A stretch of DNA of 12,690 bases, from NCBI GenBank assembly GCA_046719715.1, contig JBDNCJ010000076.1, positions 1-12,690 on the forward strand. The letters run 5' to 3'. Positions 5,898 through 12,690 of this stretch are shown one piece after another (within the stretch, counting starts at the first letter, position 1; each line of letters starts with the position of its first letter). The notes under the pieces are model-generated. The model ran no database searches. It had not been told where the DNA came from and worked only from the letters and a program-made list of their open reading frames with translations. Position numbers and translations under genes: made by a program. This DNA is from JANWWM01 sp046719715 (GTDB lineage Bacteria > Bacteroidota > Chlorobiia > Chlorobiales > Thermochlorobacteraceae).

Positions 5898-7289
5898 TTA
5901 TAGCGGTGTAAGCGTCGGCTTTTGGGCTTTGAGTTTCGCGCTCAATTTTTCGGCAACGGCTCTGCCGCTCAATGCCGCGCCTTCCATTGAGGCAAGATAA
6001 TTTTGATAGGTGTAATCGCCACACAGGAAGAAATTTGAAATTGGCGAAACTTGGTCGGGGCGGAATCGGTCAACATCGGGCACGGCTTTATAGACCGATT
6101 CGGGAATTTTGACAATCGTGGCTTTGAGCAGTTTCGCTTCGCGCACTTTCGGAAAACGCGATTCTAATTCCTTCATCACTTGGGCGACAATCACATCGTT
6201 GGGCAGTTCCATCAAGTGATGTGCGGGTGCAAGCACTAAGCTCATCACACTGCCGCCCGTCGCCGTCCCTTGCCCCGCTTGATAATCTCCGGTTGAGGTG
6301 ATGGAGACATCGGCGAAGGTTGCAAAGGTTGTTCCGTGCGAGAACATCAAATTGTCAGTATCGGTGATTTTCTTATCGAACCACAGTTGGCAATTTGCCA
6401 CCGGGCTACCGACGAAGTGAAAGAGATTTTTGAAGTAATCGTGTTTGAGCCATGCGTTTGGAATGAGTTTTTTGAACGAGTGAACGGGCAAGGCGGAAAT
6501 GTAGGCATCGGCTTCAATGCGTCTGCCGTCGGCAAGCACAGCGGCTTGCACGGTGTCGTCTTGATTCAGTTCAAAGGCTTTCAGGCGTGCGCTGTTTTCA
6601 ATCATTCCGCCTTTCTTCAAAATGTATTGGCGCATGGGTTCAATCATCGTGTCGTTGGGATTGGCTTTGAAGAAGCCGAAGCGTGCGTCTTCGTAATTGC
6701 GTCCGAAGTAGTTGAAAATGGTAATCATTGGTCGGGCGGAAATCACATTCGGCTCAATGAAGTTGAGTGCGAGGGAAATGGGTCGCCACAGGCGTTGGAG
6801 CGCGTTTTCGGTGATGCCGTGTCGCGCATGCCATTCGGAATAGGTCATGTGGTCTTGTGAGCGAAAGTAAGTTTCATTTCCGAACAAGAGAAGTGGCAGA
6901 AGCCCGCGAATGAGCGAGAGTTTGTCGCGCCAAGTGATGACGTTCGTTTTTAAGCCGCCCACAAGTTCCGCAAGCGGACTCGGTAAGCCTTTTTGCTTTT
7001 CAAACGAAGTTTGTTTGCCGTCTTTTTCGGCATAAATGAGCGCAAGGTCTTTCCAGAGCACCGCATCTTCTGCGCCGATATGCTTCAAGATGGATTGAAG
7101 TTCCTTGTATCCTCCGAACACGACATGAAGTCCCGATTCAATCGAGTCGCCGTCGGAATCTTTCCAAACAGAGACTTTGCCGCCCAGTACCGAGCGTTTT
7201 TCGTAGAGTGTTACGCCGTAGCCTTTATCCAAGAGATGAATGGCAGCCGTCAGCCCTGCGACGCCGCCGCCGAAAATTGCAATTTCCAC
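5898..7289 (-). CDS. crtQ: Carotene desaturase, zeta-carotene desaturase (CrtQ/ZDS) type
   Basis: A 463-residue FAD-dependent amine-oxidase-fold desaturase. The FAD-binding Rossmann motif is at residues 4-17 (AIFGGGVAGLTAAI), followed by the GGKVSVWKDSDGDSIESGLH block found in plant/cyanobacterial-type PDS and ZDS. The central segment LWRPISLALNFIEPNVISAR followed by PMITIFNYF, and DNLMFSHGTTFATFADVSIT, resemble ZDS more than phytoene desaturase. The C terminus has the FAD motif FFLCGDYTYQNYLASMEGA and a following helix. In green sulfur bacteria CrtP and CrtQ of this class convert phytoene to lycopene with a separate isomerase. The start is GTG 7289: an in-frame stop lies 15 nt upstream and the FAD motif begins at once. 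A CrtP-like specificity cannot be excluded. It heads the minus-strand operon. Upstream, a terminator at 7370-7396 separates it from the T9SS gene. Confidence 0.88.
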   Translation of the reverse strand: MEIAIFGGGVAGLTAAIHLLDKGYGVTLYEKRSVLGGKVSVWKDSDGDSIESGLHVVFGGYKELQSILKHIGAEDAVLWKDLALIYAEKDGKQTSFEKQKGLPSPLAELVGGLKTNVITWRDKLSLIRGLLPLLLFGNETYFRSQDHMTYSEWHARHGITENALQRLWRPISLALNFIEPNVISARPMITIFNYFGRNYEDARFGFFKANPNDTMIEPMRQYILKKGGMIENSARLKAFELNQDDTVQAAVLADGRRIEADAYISALPVHSFKKLIPNAWLKHDYFKNLFHFVGSPVANCQLWFDKKITDTDNLMFSHGTTFATFADVSITSTGDYQAGQGTATGGSVMSLVLAPAHHLMELPNDVIVAQVMKELESRFPKVREAKLLKATIVKIPESVYKAVPDVDRFRPDQVSPISNFFLCGDYTYQNYLASMEGAALSGRAVAEKLSAKLKAQKPTLTPL

Positions 7290-7369
7290 AAGTGAGAATG
7301 GTTAGTTGTTCATGCTCTTCAAAAGCCATTTTGACGGTCATTTCGTTTCGTTCAAGCGTTGAGAAATAA

Positions 7370-7396
7370 AAAGGGCGAGTTCATCACCCGCCCTTT
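7370..7396 (-). terminator. Rho-independent terminator of the T9SS-protein gene
   Basis: An 8 bp perfect stem, AAAGGGCG with CGCCCTTT, encloses an 11 nt loop (7378-7388). On the minus strand the stem runs straight into TTATTTCTC, giving a U-rich tract. It lies about 190 nt after the stop of the big secreted protein and about 80 nt before the crtQ start, so it should separate the two transcripts. Confidence 0.8.
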
Positions 7397-7410
7397 ACCT
7401 CTCTTTACCT

Positions 7411-7440
7411 CACCCTAACCCTCTCCTAAAAGGAGAGGGA
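7411..7440. repeat. Dispersed palindromic repeat CACCCTAACCCTCTCC type
   Basis: CACCCTAACC followed by CCTCTCCT AAA AGGAGAGGG gives a perfect 9 bp stem (7419-7427 with 7431-7439) and a three-base loop. The unit resembles a short intergenic repeat (ACCCTAACCCTCTCC...GGAGAGGG) that turns up in unrelated bacterial genomes. It has no T-run on either side, so I call it a repeat and not a terminator. Confidence 0.6.
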
Positions 7441-7465
7441 ACTAGAGCGGGAACTTCTTCTTTCA

Positions 7466-7586
7466 CCTTCAACCTCTTTCCTAACCTTCAACCTCTTCCC
7501 TATCCTTCAACCTCTTCCCTATCCTTCAACCTCTTTCCTAACCTTCAACCCCTAACCTATCCTTCAACCTCTTCCCTTCAACCTCC
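7466..7586. repeat. 19 bp tandem repeat, about six copies, downstream of the T9SS gene
   Basis: The unit CCTTCAACCTCTTCCCTAT repeats with an exact 19 bp period from 7466: units start at 7466, 7485, 7504, 7523, 7542 and 7561, and a truncated seventh unit follows at 7577. Units 1 and 4 end in CTTTCCTAA, 2 and 3 in CTTCCCTAT, and 5 is CCTTCAACCCCTAACCTAT. The array is pyrimidine-rich on the + strand and purine-rich on the transcribed minus strand, where it begins directly at the stop codon of the gene. 19 is not a multiple of 3 and TGA and TAG codons occur, so it is non-coding. The remaining bases of 7290-7586 hold only the terminator, the palindrome and the crtQ leader. Confidence 0.85.
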
Positions 7587-10500
7587 TTATTTCACCAGCA
7601 TCAACTTCTTTGTTTGCGTGAACTTGTCGGTTTGCAAGCGATAGAAATACACGCCGCTCGAGAGGTTTTGTGCATTGAAGATGACGGGATACTCACCGGC
7701 TTCTTTGCGTTCATTGACGAGCGTGGCGACTTTGCGTCCGAGCATATCAAAGACTTCAAGTTTGACGTTGCCTGCTGCCGCCACTTGATAGACAATGCGC
7801 GTCGAGGGGTTGAACGGGTTCGGATAGTTTTGCTCGAGCTTGTAGGTATAAACCCTTGGCGCAAGCGTATTGACTTCGACTGAAACCGTTTGCGGATAGT
7901 CGTGAATGGTTCCGTTCAAATCCACTGAGCGCAAGGCGTAGCGGTAGGTTTTGCCAACTTGCACGCCGCGGTCGGTGTAGGTGTAGGTATGGGCGTTGCT
8001 GGTTGTGCCTTGTCCGACCAGCGACGGGGTCGTCTGATAGGACGCCACCGTGAACCATTCTTGCTCCACGCCATTGATGAGTTCGGCACGACGGACATCA
8101 AAGCCGGCGTTATCGGTTTCGCTGACAGTCGCCCAGCGCAGTTCAACGCCTTGCGGAATGTTGCGTCCCGTAAAGGAGCCGAGATTGACCGGGAGCGGGT
8201 TATCAACATCATCTCCCCCAATGACGAACTCTGAAAATCCCGTTAGACCCGTTGCTGTAAAAATACTTCCAGAGCGCGTCGTTGACAACGCCACCCAAGA
8301 GCCAAAGCGATTGGAGCGACGAAGTACGTAGAGACGATTTGGATTATTCACCCCTGGAATGCCTGTAATGTCGATGGAGACACTGTAGTTAATCGTTGCC
8401 CCGAGAACTTGTCCGTCGTAGGTAATCGTCCACCATCTTGGTGCGGCAACATTTGGCGTGAAGATGGAGCCGTCAGGCGTTGTTGCTGATGTGTTAGTTG
8501 CATACTCGACCGAGGCATCGCTTGACGGCGCGGTATTAAAGCGAGAGAAATAAAGGTTTCCGCCTGAGCCGCCAAAGTCGGTAAAGGTAATTGTAATGCC
8601 TAACTGCGTGAACGTCCCATTTGCTGTCACATTTGAAATCGCCAAACTCGGCACATCTTGAATCGTGACGTTGGCAATCCATGCGTTGTTGCCAAACGCC
8701 GACGTTGCACGGAATCCAATCAGCAAATCGGTTTGACCTGCAAATTGCGACAAGTCGACGGTTTCATGCCGCCACTGTGATGACGCCGTTGGAGTAAAGC
8801 TTGCCGTGCTGTTCGCCAATGTTGCCAGCGTGGGCGTAGAGGTGCGCGATTTGTTGTAAAGCACCGGCGAACCCGTTAGCCAAGTCGCTCCGCCGTCGGT
8901 AGAGACAACGACCTCGATGCGGTCGTTTTCACCCGCATAACTGCGATACGCCACATCAAAATTCAGCACGGGGGTCGTTGTGCCGCTGAGGCTAATGAAC
9001 GGCGTTCTCAAAATTTCAACGCGTCCCGAAGTTGCATTAAAGAAATTCGCGCGTGCCGCACCGCCCGAAGAACCGTCGGGCAGAGTAACACCACTTCCTA
9101 TGAGACCAAAAATTGGGTTTGTTCCAACAGCAGTCACCACTTGTACCGTCCAACCTGGTGCTGTGCCGTTGAGCGACGCAACATATGGCAACGGCAACGA
9201 GGTAATCCCTGTGCCGCGAATGGCAAAGGTGTATGGATTTTCATCAGCATCGTTGTTGGCGATTTCCACCGTCGCATTTTTCACCCCGTCGGTTGAGGGG
9301 TTGAACGTGATTTGGAAGGTTGTACTCGCTGAAACGGCTACCGTGCCGGCGGGTGAAGCCGTTACGGAAAAATCCGCCGCATCTGGACCTGTAATCGTAA
9401 CACCTGAAATCGTCAATGGGTCAACACCGGTGTTGGTGATGGTGAAGGTTCTAACCACTGTGCCGGGAAGCGCATTGGCGATGGGCGTTTCCGTCGGCTT
9501 GATGCTCATGCGATTCGCGGATTCTTCATGAATTGCTCCATGACTTGCTTCCGCAGACGCAGATGGCACATTCTTTTCAAGCGGTCCGATTTCAGCGATT
9601 GGAACGGGATAGACGTTCGGGCTGGGACGCGCGGCGGTCGTATTTACAGTTCCAAAATCTGTATGATTTGTCAATGACGGCGTCGTGCTTCCGCTTGAAA
9701 TTGGATTACCGTTTCCAGTTACACCGATTTCAGGACCAGACGGTACGGAAACGCGCACGTTATCAATAAACATATTTCTATTTCCACCGCCCCCTGAACT
9801 TACAGCTTCAAACGCAATTTGGAAGCCGGCGTTATCCGTCGTGCCCGTCAGGTCAAAGGATTGCTCTTCCCAAGCGTTTGCCGCGCCGGTGCGATTGACC
9901 GTTGCAACAGTTGAGAATGTTACACCACCGTCGGTTGATAGAAGCACATTGATTAAATCTGCTCCGGTGAGCGTGCTCTTAAAGAATGCAAATTCCAAAC
10001 GCGCCGGATTGGTAGAGCCTGCCGAACTGAAAAATGGAAACACGAGTCGGCGTGTTTCACCTGCAAACGTAGCACCTGTATTGACTTGCGCTTGTCTGAC
10101 CCCTGCAAAAGGCGTATTCGTCGGTGCCGTTCCGTTTTGAACCACCGTCCAATCAATAATCCCGCCAACCAGATTGACTTCCGTCAAGCCGCCGCCGAAC
10201 GTTGTTCCGAGCGCGTCGGATTCAAACCCGTTGAAATAAGCCGTTGGCGTAACGGCAATCGGCGCAACCCCCACTCCGCTCACCGCAAACGTATAAGGCG
10301 TACTGGTATTGGGTGCGTCGTGAGCAATTGAAATCGTTGCTGTTCTTGTGCCTGTCCCTGTTGGATTGAACGCAACCGTGAAGGTAGTTGAACTTGCCGC
10401 CGCAATTGATGATGCGGGAGTGGCTGTAACCGTAAAGTCCGATGCGTGTGCTCCCGTAACTTCGACAATCGGAGAACCGGTCAAATTCAGCGAGGCAAGC

Positions 10501-12467
10501 CCGCTGTTTGAAATCGTGAATGTTCGGCTTCGCACGCCGTTATCGACTGGCAATGATTCAAAATCCGTCCCCGTCAAGAGCGACGGCGTTGCACTTCCAT
10601 TTGAGATGGCTTCCGAGCCGAACGCCACACCGATTGACGCTGTAAGCGGAATCGGCGAACGACGAACGCTCACTGCATCAAGGGCGAATATGTCTGAGCT
10701 ACCACCTGACGGTCCTCCATCAAAGTGCAAATAGCGGAAGGCGATGCGATAATTCGTCGTTCCGCCCGGCAAAAAGTCATTGAGCTTAAATGCAACGCGT
10801 TGATACGGTCCATTAGGTGAAACAATGTAAGCAACGCGAATGGTGAAATCCGCTGCCGTTGTGCCCGCGGGAGCACTAATGCCCGGTGAGAGCCGAATAT
10901 CAATCGAGTCGGCAAAGCCAGAATTACGTCGGGTGTAAAAAATCAATGAGTCTGTATCGGTGGAGGGTGAGTATCCTGTAATTTCAGGAGTAATTAAATA
11001 GTCATCGATGTCTAATCCATTGGCGCGCTGGAAGTTGTTGGCGATGGAATTGCCTTCAAACGCCGTCAATGCGCCCACCGCCGGTGGAATCATAAAAAAC
11101 GGTGCTGTCGTGCTACCATCAGCATTGATGGTGAGCCAATTCGGAGCGGTGATGGTTACTGGATTACCTGTAAAGCCTGTATTGAAGTCTTCGCGAAAAA
11201 CGGTTTCGTTCGGGAAGACATACCGATTAGAGTTAATCGTCAGTGTGTCGTTGCCTGTATTTCCGTCGCCTGGTACGGACACTGCCACGCGAATGACGGG
11301 AAATCCGCCATCATCGGGCATGACAAATTGTTGTGCGCCTGTAAAAGTATATGTCTGGGTTTCGCCGATGCCAAGTGCTGGTCCTACACCTGTAGCGGTT
11401 ATGAACGGTCCGCCATTCACATTGTAGCTGATGTCGTATCCGGCACTGATTGCAGTTGTGCCTGCGTTGTTAATGCTCACGGTTAAGTCATATCCCGTGC
11501 CTGCCACCAATTGTCCGGCCGGCAAGGTCGCCGTAGTTGGTCGAGCATCGATTGGAGGCGGCACACTGAATCTGAACGTGAGTCCGCTCGCCGGGAACAC
11601 CGTAGTTGTCAGCGACATTGTTGAAGTATTGACGGTGCCGGCTGTCGAGGCAGACCAATTGGTCGTTGTGGTGCGATTGTTGAAGTCTGTATTTGCAGTG
11701 CCGCGAAGCCCGACTTGATAGGCTCGGGCTGTTGCGTCTTTTGCAAATGTTCCATAGTGAATTTCAATGCGTCCATCTGCCTCACGTAAACGGATTTGGA
11801 AGTTGTAATTGTCTCCAACAACTGGGGTAAACCTATAATGTTGAAAGTTCGTCCATTGAACCACGCACTCTCGGTTGGGCGCAGTGCCGATGGTTTCAAT
11901 GCGCAATTCGCCCGATGTGCCGCCGCGAAGGTCTCCGTTGAGGGCGGCAACAATTCGGCTACCCGCTGCAGTTGTAGAGGAAATTGATGTGTATGTACTA
12001 GTAGCCGGAGCGGTGGCACCAAACCACACAAAGCCGTTGGAGTTTACGCCAAGTTCGGTGTAATCGACACCGTCATAATTGAAGGTGAACCCGATGGGTT
12101 GTGCGGCATAGTTATTGTCGTCGACAGCGGTTCCCGTTCCTAAAACAGTGCCGCCCGTAATCGGCGTGTAAGTGCCTGTGGTTTGCGAGAAGTTGTATGC
12201 TGTGGACACCGCGTTCGTTTGCGCCGTGCCGCCACCGTTGTTTCGGTTTTGCGTCGCTTCCGTTGTAAGGTCGCCCTGTTCAAACGCTGAAAGATATGGG
12301 TTGAGCAAGTTATACTCTTCTTTGGAGAGCGTCTCGTTTTGCTTGTAACGCTCGTAGAGTTTGTAGGCTTGTTCAGACTCTTGAAGTCGGCGCACTTTTT
12401 CGGATTGCGCCCAAAGCCCGTTTGTTGCAAACAAGGCGAGAAAGAAAAACAGTAATGTTTTCTTCAT
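7587..12467 (-). CDS. Large secreted multidomain protein with type A T9SS sorting domain
   Basis: A 1626-residue protein from ATG 12467. The frame can extend 14 codons further, but a signal peptide starts here: MKKTLLFFFLALFATNGLWAQ, with cleavage after WAQ. Residues 22 to about 70 are charged and helical. Then come a lectin-like beta domain (about 92-302), a CARDB-like domain (304-420), a choice-of-anchor J-like domain (423-605), a choice-of-anchor D-like domain (608-735, FTISNSGLASLNL), a second J-like domain (744-912), and a second D-like domain (913-1090) interrupted by a 57-residue insert at 945-1001. A third J-like domain (1093-1272), a further beta region (1273-1420) and an FN3-like domain (1421-1535) follow. 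The end, from 1542, is a type A T9SS signal: YKLEQNYPNPFNPSTRI, VFDMLGRKVATLV, SSGVYFYRLQT and the final KKLMLVK. It should be exported by Sec, then by T9SS, and stay on the cell surface or be released. The repeated Ig-like and adhesin-like domains suggest attachment. No enzyme motif is visible. It is transcribed alone. Confidence 0.93.
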   Translation of the reverse strand: MKKTLLFFFLALFATNGLWAQSEKVRRLQESEQAYKLYERYKQNETLSKEEYNLLNPYLSAFEQGDLTTEATQNRNNGGGTAQTNAVSTAYNFSQTTGTYTPITGGTVLGTGTAVDDNNYAAQPIGFTFNYDGVDYTELGVNSNGFVWFGATAPATSTYTSISSTTAAGSRIVAALNGDLRGGTSGELRIETIGTAPNRECVVQWTNFQHYRFTPVVGDNYNFQIRLREADGRIEIHYGTFAKDATARAYQVGLRGTANTDFNNRTTTTNWSASTAGTVNTSTMSLTTTVFPASGLTFRFSVPPPIDARPTTATLPAGQLVAGTGYDLTVSINNAGTTAISAGYDISYNVNGGPFITATGVGPALGIGETQTYTFTGAQQFVMPDDGGFPVIRVAVSVPGDGNTGNDTLTINSNRYVFPNETVFREDFNTGFTGNPVTITAPNWLTINADGSTTAPFFMIPPAVGALTAFEGNSIANNFQRANGLDIDDYLITPEITGYSPSTDTDSLIFYTRRNSGFADSIDIRLSPGISAPAGTTAADFTIRVAYIVSPNGPYQRVAFKLNDFLPGGTTNYRIAFRYLHFDGGPSGGSSDIFALDAVSVRRSPIPLTASIGVAFGSEAISNGSATPSLLTGTDFESLPVDNGVRSRTFTISNSGLASLNLTGSPIVEVTGAHASDFTVTATPASSIAAASSTTFTVAFNPTGTGTRTATISIAHDAPNTSTPYTFAVSGVGVAPIAVTPTAYFNGFESDALGTTFGGGLTEVNLVGGIIDWTVVQNGTAPTNTPFAGVRQAQVNTGATFAGETRRLVFPFFSSAGSTNPARLEFAFFKSTLTGADLINVLLSTDGGVTFSTVATVNRTGAANAWEEQSFDLTGTTDNAGFQIAFEAVSSGGGGNRNMFIDNVRVSVPSGPEIGVTGNGNPISSGSTTPSLTNHTDFGTVNTTAARPSPNVYPVPIAEIGPLEKNVPSASAEASHGAIHEESANRMSIKPTETPIANALPGTVVRTFTITNTGVDPLTISGVTITGPDAADFSVTASPAGTVAVSASTTFQITFNPSTDGVKNATVEIANNDADENPYTFAIRGTGITSLPLPYVASLNGTAPGWTVQVVTAVGTNPIFGLIGSGVTLPDGSSGGAARANFFNATSGRVEILRTPFISLSGTTTPVLNFDVAYRSYAGENDRIEVVVSTDGGATWLTGSPVLYNKSRTSTPTLATLANSTASFTPTASSQWRHETVDLSQFAGQTDLLIGFRATSAFGNNAWIANVTIQDVPSLAISNVTANGTFTQLGITITFTDFGGSGGNLYFSRFNTAPSSDASVEYATNTSATTPDGSIFTPNVAAPRWWTITYDGQVLGATINYSVSIDITGIPGVNNPNRLYVLRRSNRFGSWVALSTTRSGSIFTATGLTGFSEFVIGGDDVDNPLPVNLGSFTGRNIPQGVELRWATVSETDNAGFDVRRAELINGVEQEWFTVASYQTTPSLVGQGTTSNAHTYTYTDRGVQVGKTYRYALRSVDLNGTIHDYPQTVSVEVNTLAPRVYTYKLEQNYPNPFNPSTRIVYQVAAAGNVKLEVFDMLGRKVATLVNERKEAGEYPVIFNAQNLSSGVYFYRLQTDKFTQTKKLMLVK
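9465..9635 (-). other. In-frame insert of about 57 codons in the second choice-of-anchor D domain
   Basis: In D-type domains the sequence FGTV(N/D) is normally followed within a few residues by the strand VVRTFTITNTG. Here residues 945-1001 separate them. The insert is rich in Pro, Ser, Ala and Glu (ARPSPNVYPVPIAEIG and EKNVPSASAEASHGAIHEE), carries more charge than the Thr/Gly/Ser-rich domains around it and looks disordered. I see no inverted repeat or mobile-element end at its borders. Confidence 0.5.
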
Positions 12468-12506
12468 GTGCAGTGTAGGTTGATGTTGTTGATAGAAAAA
12501 TAGATA

Positions 12507-12537
12507 CAAAGCCGAGACTAAACTTCGGGCGGCTTTG
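12507..12537 (-). terminator. Probable terminator of the gene entering from the right edge
   Basis: CAAAGCCG (12507-12514) and CGGCTTTG (12530-12537) form a perfect 8 bp stem with a 15 nt loop. On the minus strand the stem is followed by TATCTATTTTTC, a U-rich run. It lies about 80 nt after the stop of the partial gene at 12614 and about 40 nt before the T9SS gene's ATG. It could also act in the leader of the T9SS gene if transcription starts upstream. Confidence 0.6.
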
Positions 12538-12613
12538 ATGTTTTGTTGATAGTTCGGTAACGCTGCGATAATACAGAAACGCCAAATGACTTCAAAATCA
12601 CTATAAAAAAATC

Positions 12614-12690
12614 TTATCTAAACAAGGCTTTAATGCTTCCCCAAGTGCGGCGCGTGGTCGATGTTTGAAAGGCGACTTGGGTTTGCAGTT
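12614..12690 (-). CDS. C-terminal codons of an unidentified protein
   Basis: A minus-strand frame enters from the right edge and ends at TAA 12614-12616 with 24 readable residues, ending in TSTTRRTWGSIKALFR. Two other minus frames are also open for part of this stretch. I prefer this one because it ends just before a T-run (12604-12611 region) and a stem-loop terminator, and because a basic aromatic C terminus is plausible. The family cannot be named from so little sequence. Confidence 0.4.
   Translation of the reverse strand, partial: LQTQVAFQTSTTRRTWGSIKALFR

Noticed and set aside
7290..7369. Riboswitch or leader peptide before crtQ
   Set aside because: The 80 nt leader shows no recognisable aptamer pattern or small coupled frame.
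7466..7586. Possible CRISPR array
   Set aside because: The 19 bp units are directly adjacent with no spacers, so it is a simple tandem repeat.
8980..10734. Several + strand open frames of 128-183 codons opposite the T9SS gene
   Set aside because: They are Val/Pro/Ser-rich mirror images of the Thr/Gly-rich beta domains and have no start-site support.

Overview
The window looks like part of a chromosome from the Chlorobi/Ignavibacteria branch of the Bacteroidota-Chlorobi supergroup. A carotenoid-making relative of Chloroherpeton or Thermochlorobacter would fit. This is an inference with no rRNA or other marker to confirm it. Three things point there: a very large secreted protein with a type A type-IX-secretion C-terminal signal of the NYPNPFNPST kind, a cyanobacterial/green-sulfur-type carotene desaturase, and the near absence of Shine-Dalgarno sequences in front of most genes.

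Left part (1-963). The 3' end of an unidentified + strand gene is followed by a roughly 580 bp insert bounded by two copies of a 73 bp direct repeat. The repeat is the 3' end of the small membrane-protein gene at 661-963 (- strand). Inside the insert is a VapC-like PIN toxin gene broken by an internal deletion. It is coupled through TAATG to an intact 71-residue partner that is probably the antitoxin. These two genes have good Shine-Dalgarno sites, unlike most of their neighbours, so the piece looks like a decayed mobile toxin-antitoxin cassette.

Middle (1066-3125). Two closely spaced + strand genes encode an alpha-E (DUF403) protein and a transglutaminase-like cysteine protease/peptidase. 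This pair belongs to a predicted peptide-tagging or peptide-ligation system, but its usual circularly permuted ATP-grasp partner is not in the window. A cluster of GTCATTSCGA-type dispersed repeats lies between this pair and the convergent operon that follows.

Minus-strand operon (7289 down to 3126). The order is carotene desaturase (crtQ-like, GTG start), an ABC-type AAA_21 ATPase, a DUF4276 TOPRIM-like protein, and the alpha subunit of iron-sulfur L-serine dehydratase. Spacings are +18, -7 and -14 nt. The ATPase plus DUF4276 pair resembles in design the OLD/PARIS-like ATPase-plus-nuclease defence modules. It is the best candidate here for a poorly described system, and it is oddly placed between two metabolic genes.

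Right part (7290-12690). A non-coding stretch holds an intrinsic terminator, a dispersed palindrome and a 19 bp tandem repeat. It follows a 1626-residue secreted T9SS multidomain protein built from choice-of-anchor J and D type beta domains. One of the D domains carries an unusual in-frame insert of about 57 residues. At the far right are a probable terminator and the last codons of another - strand gene.
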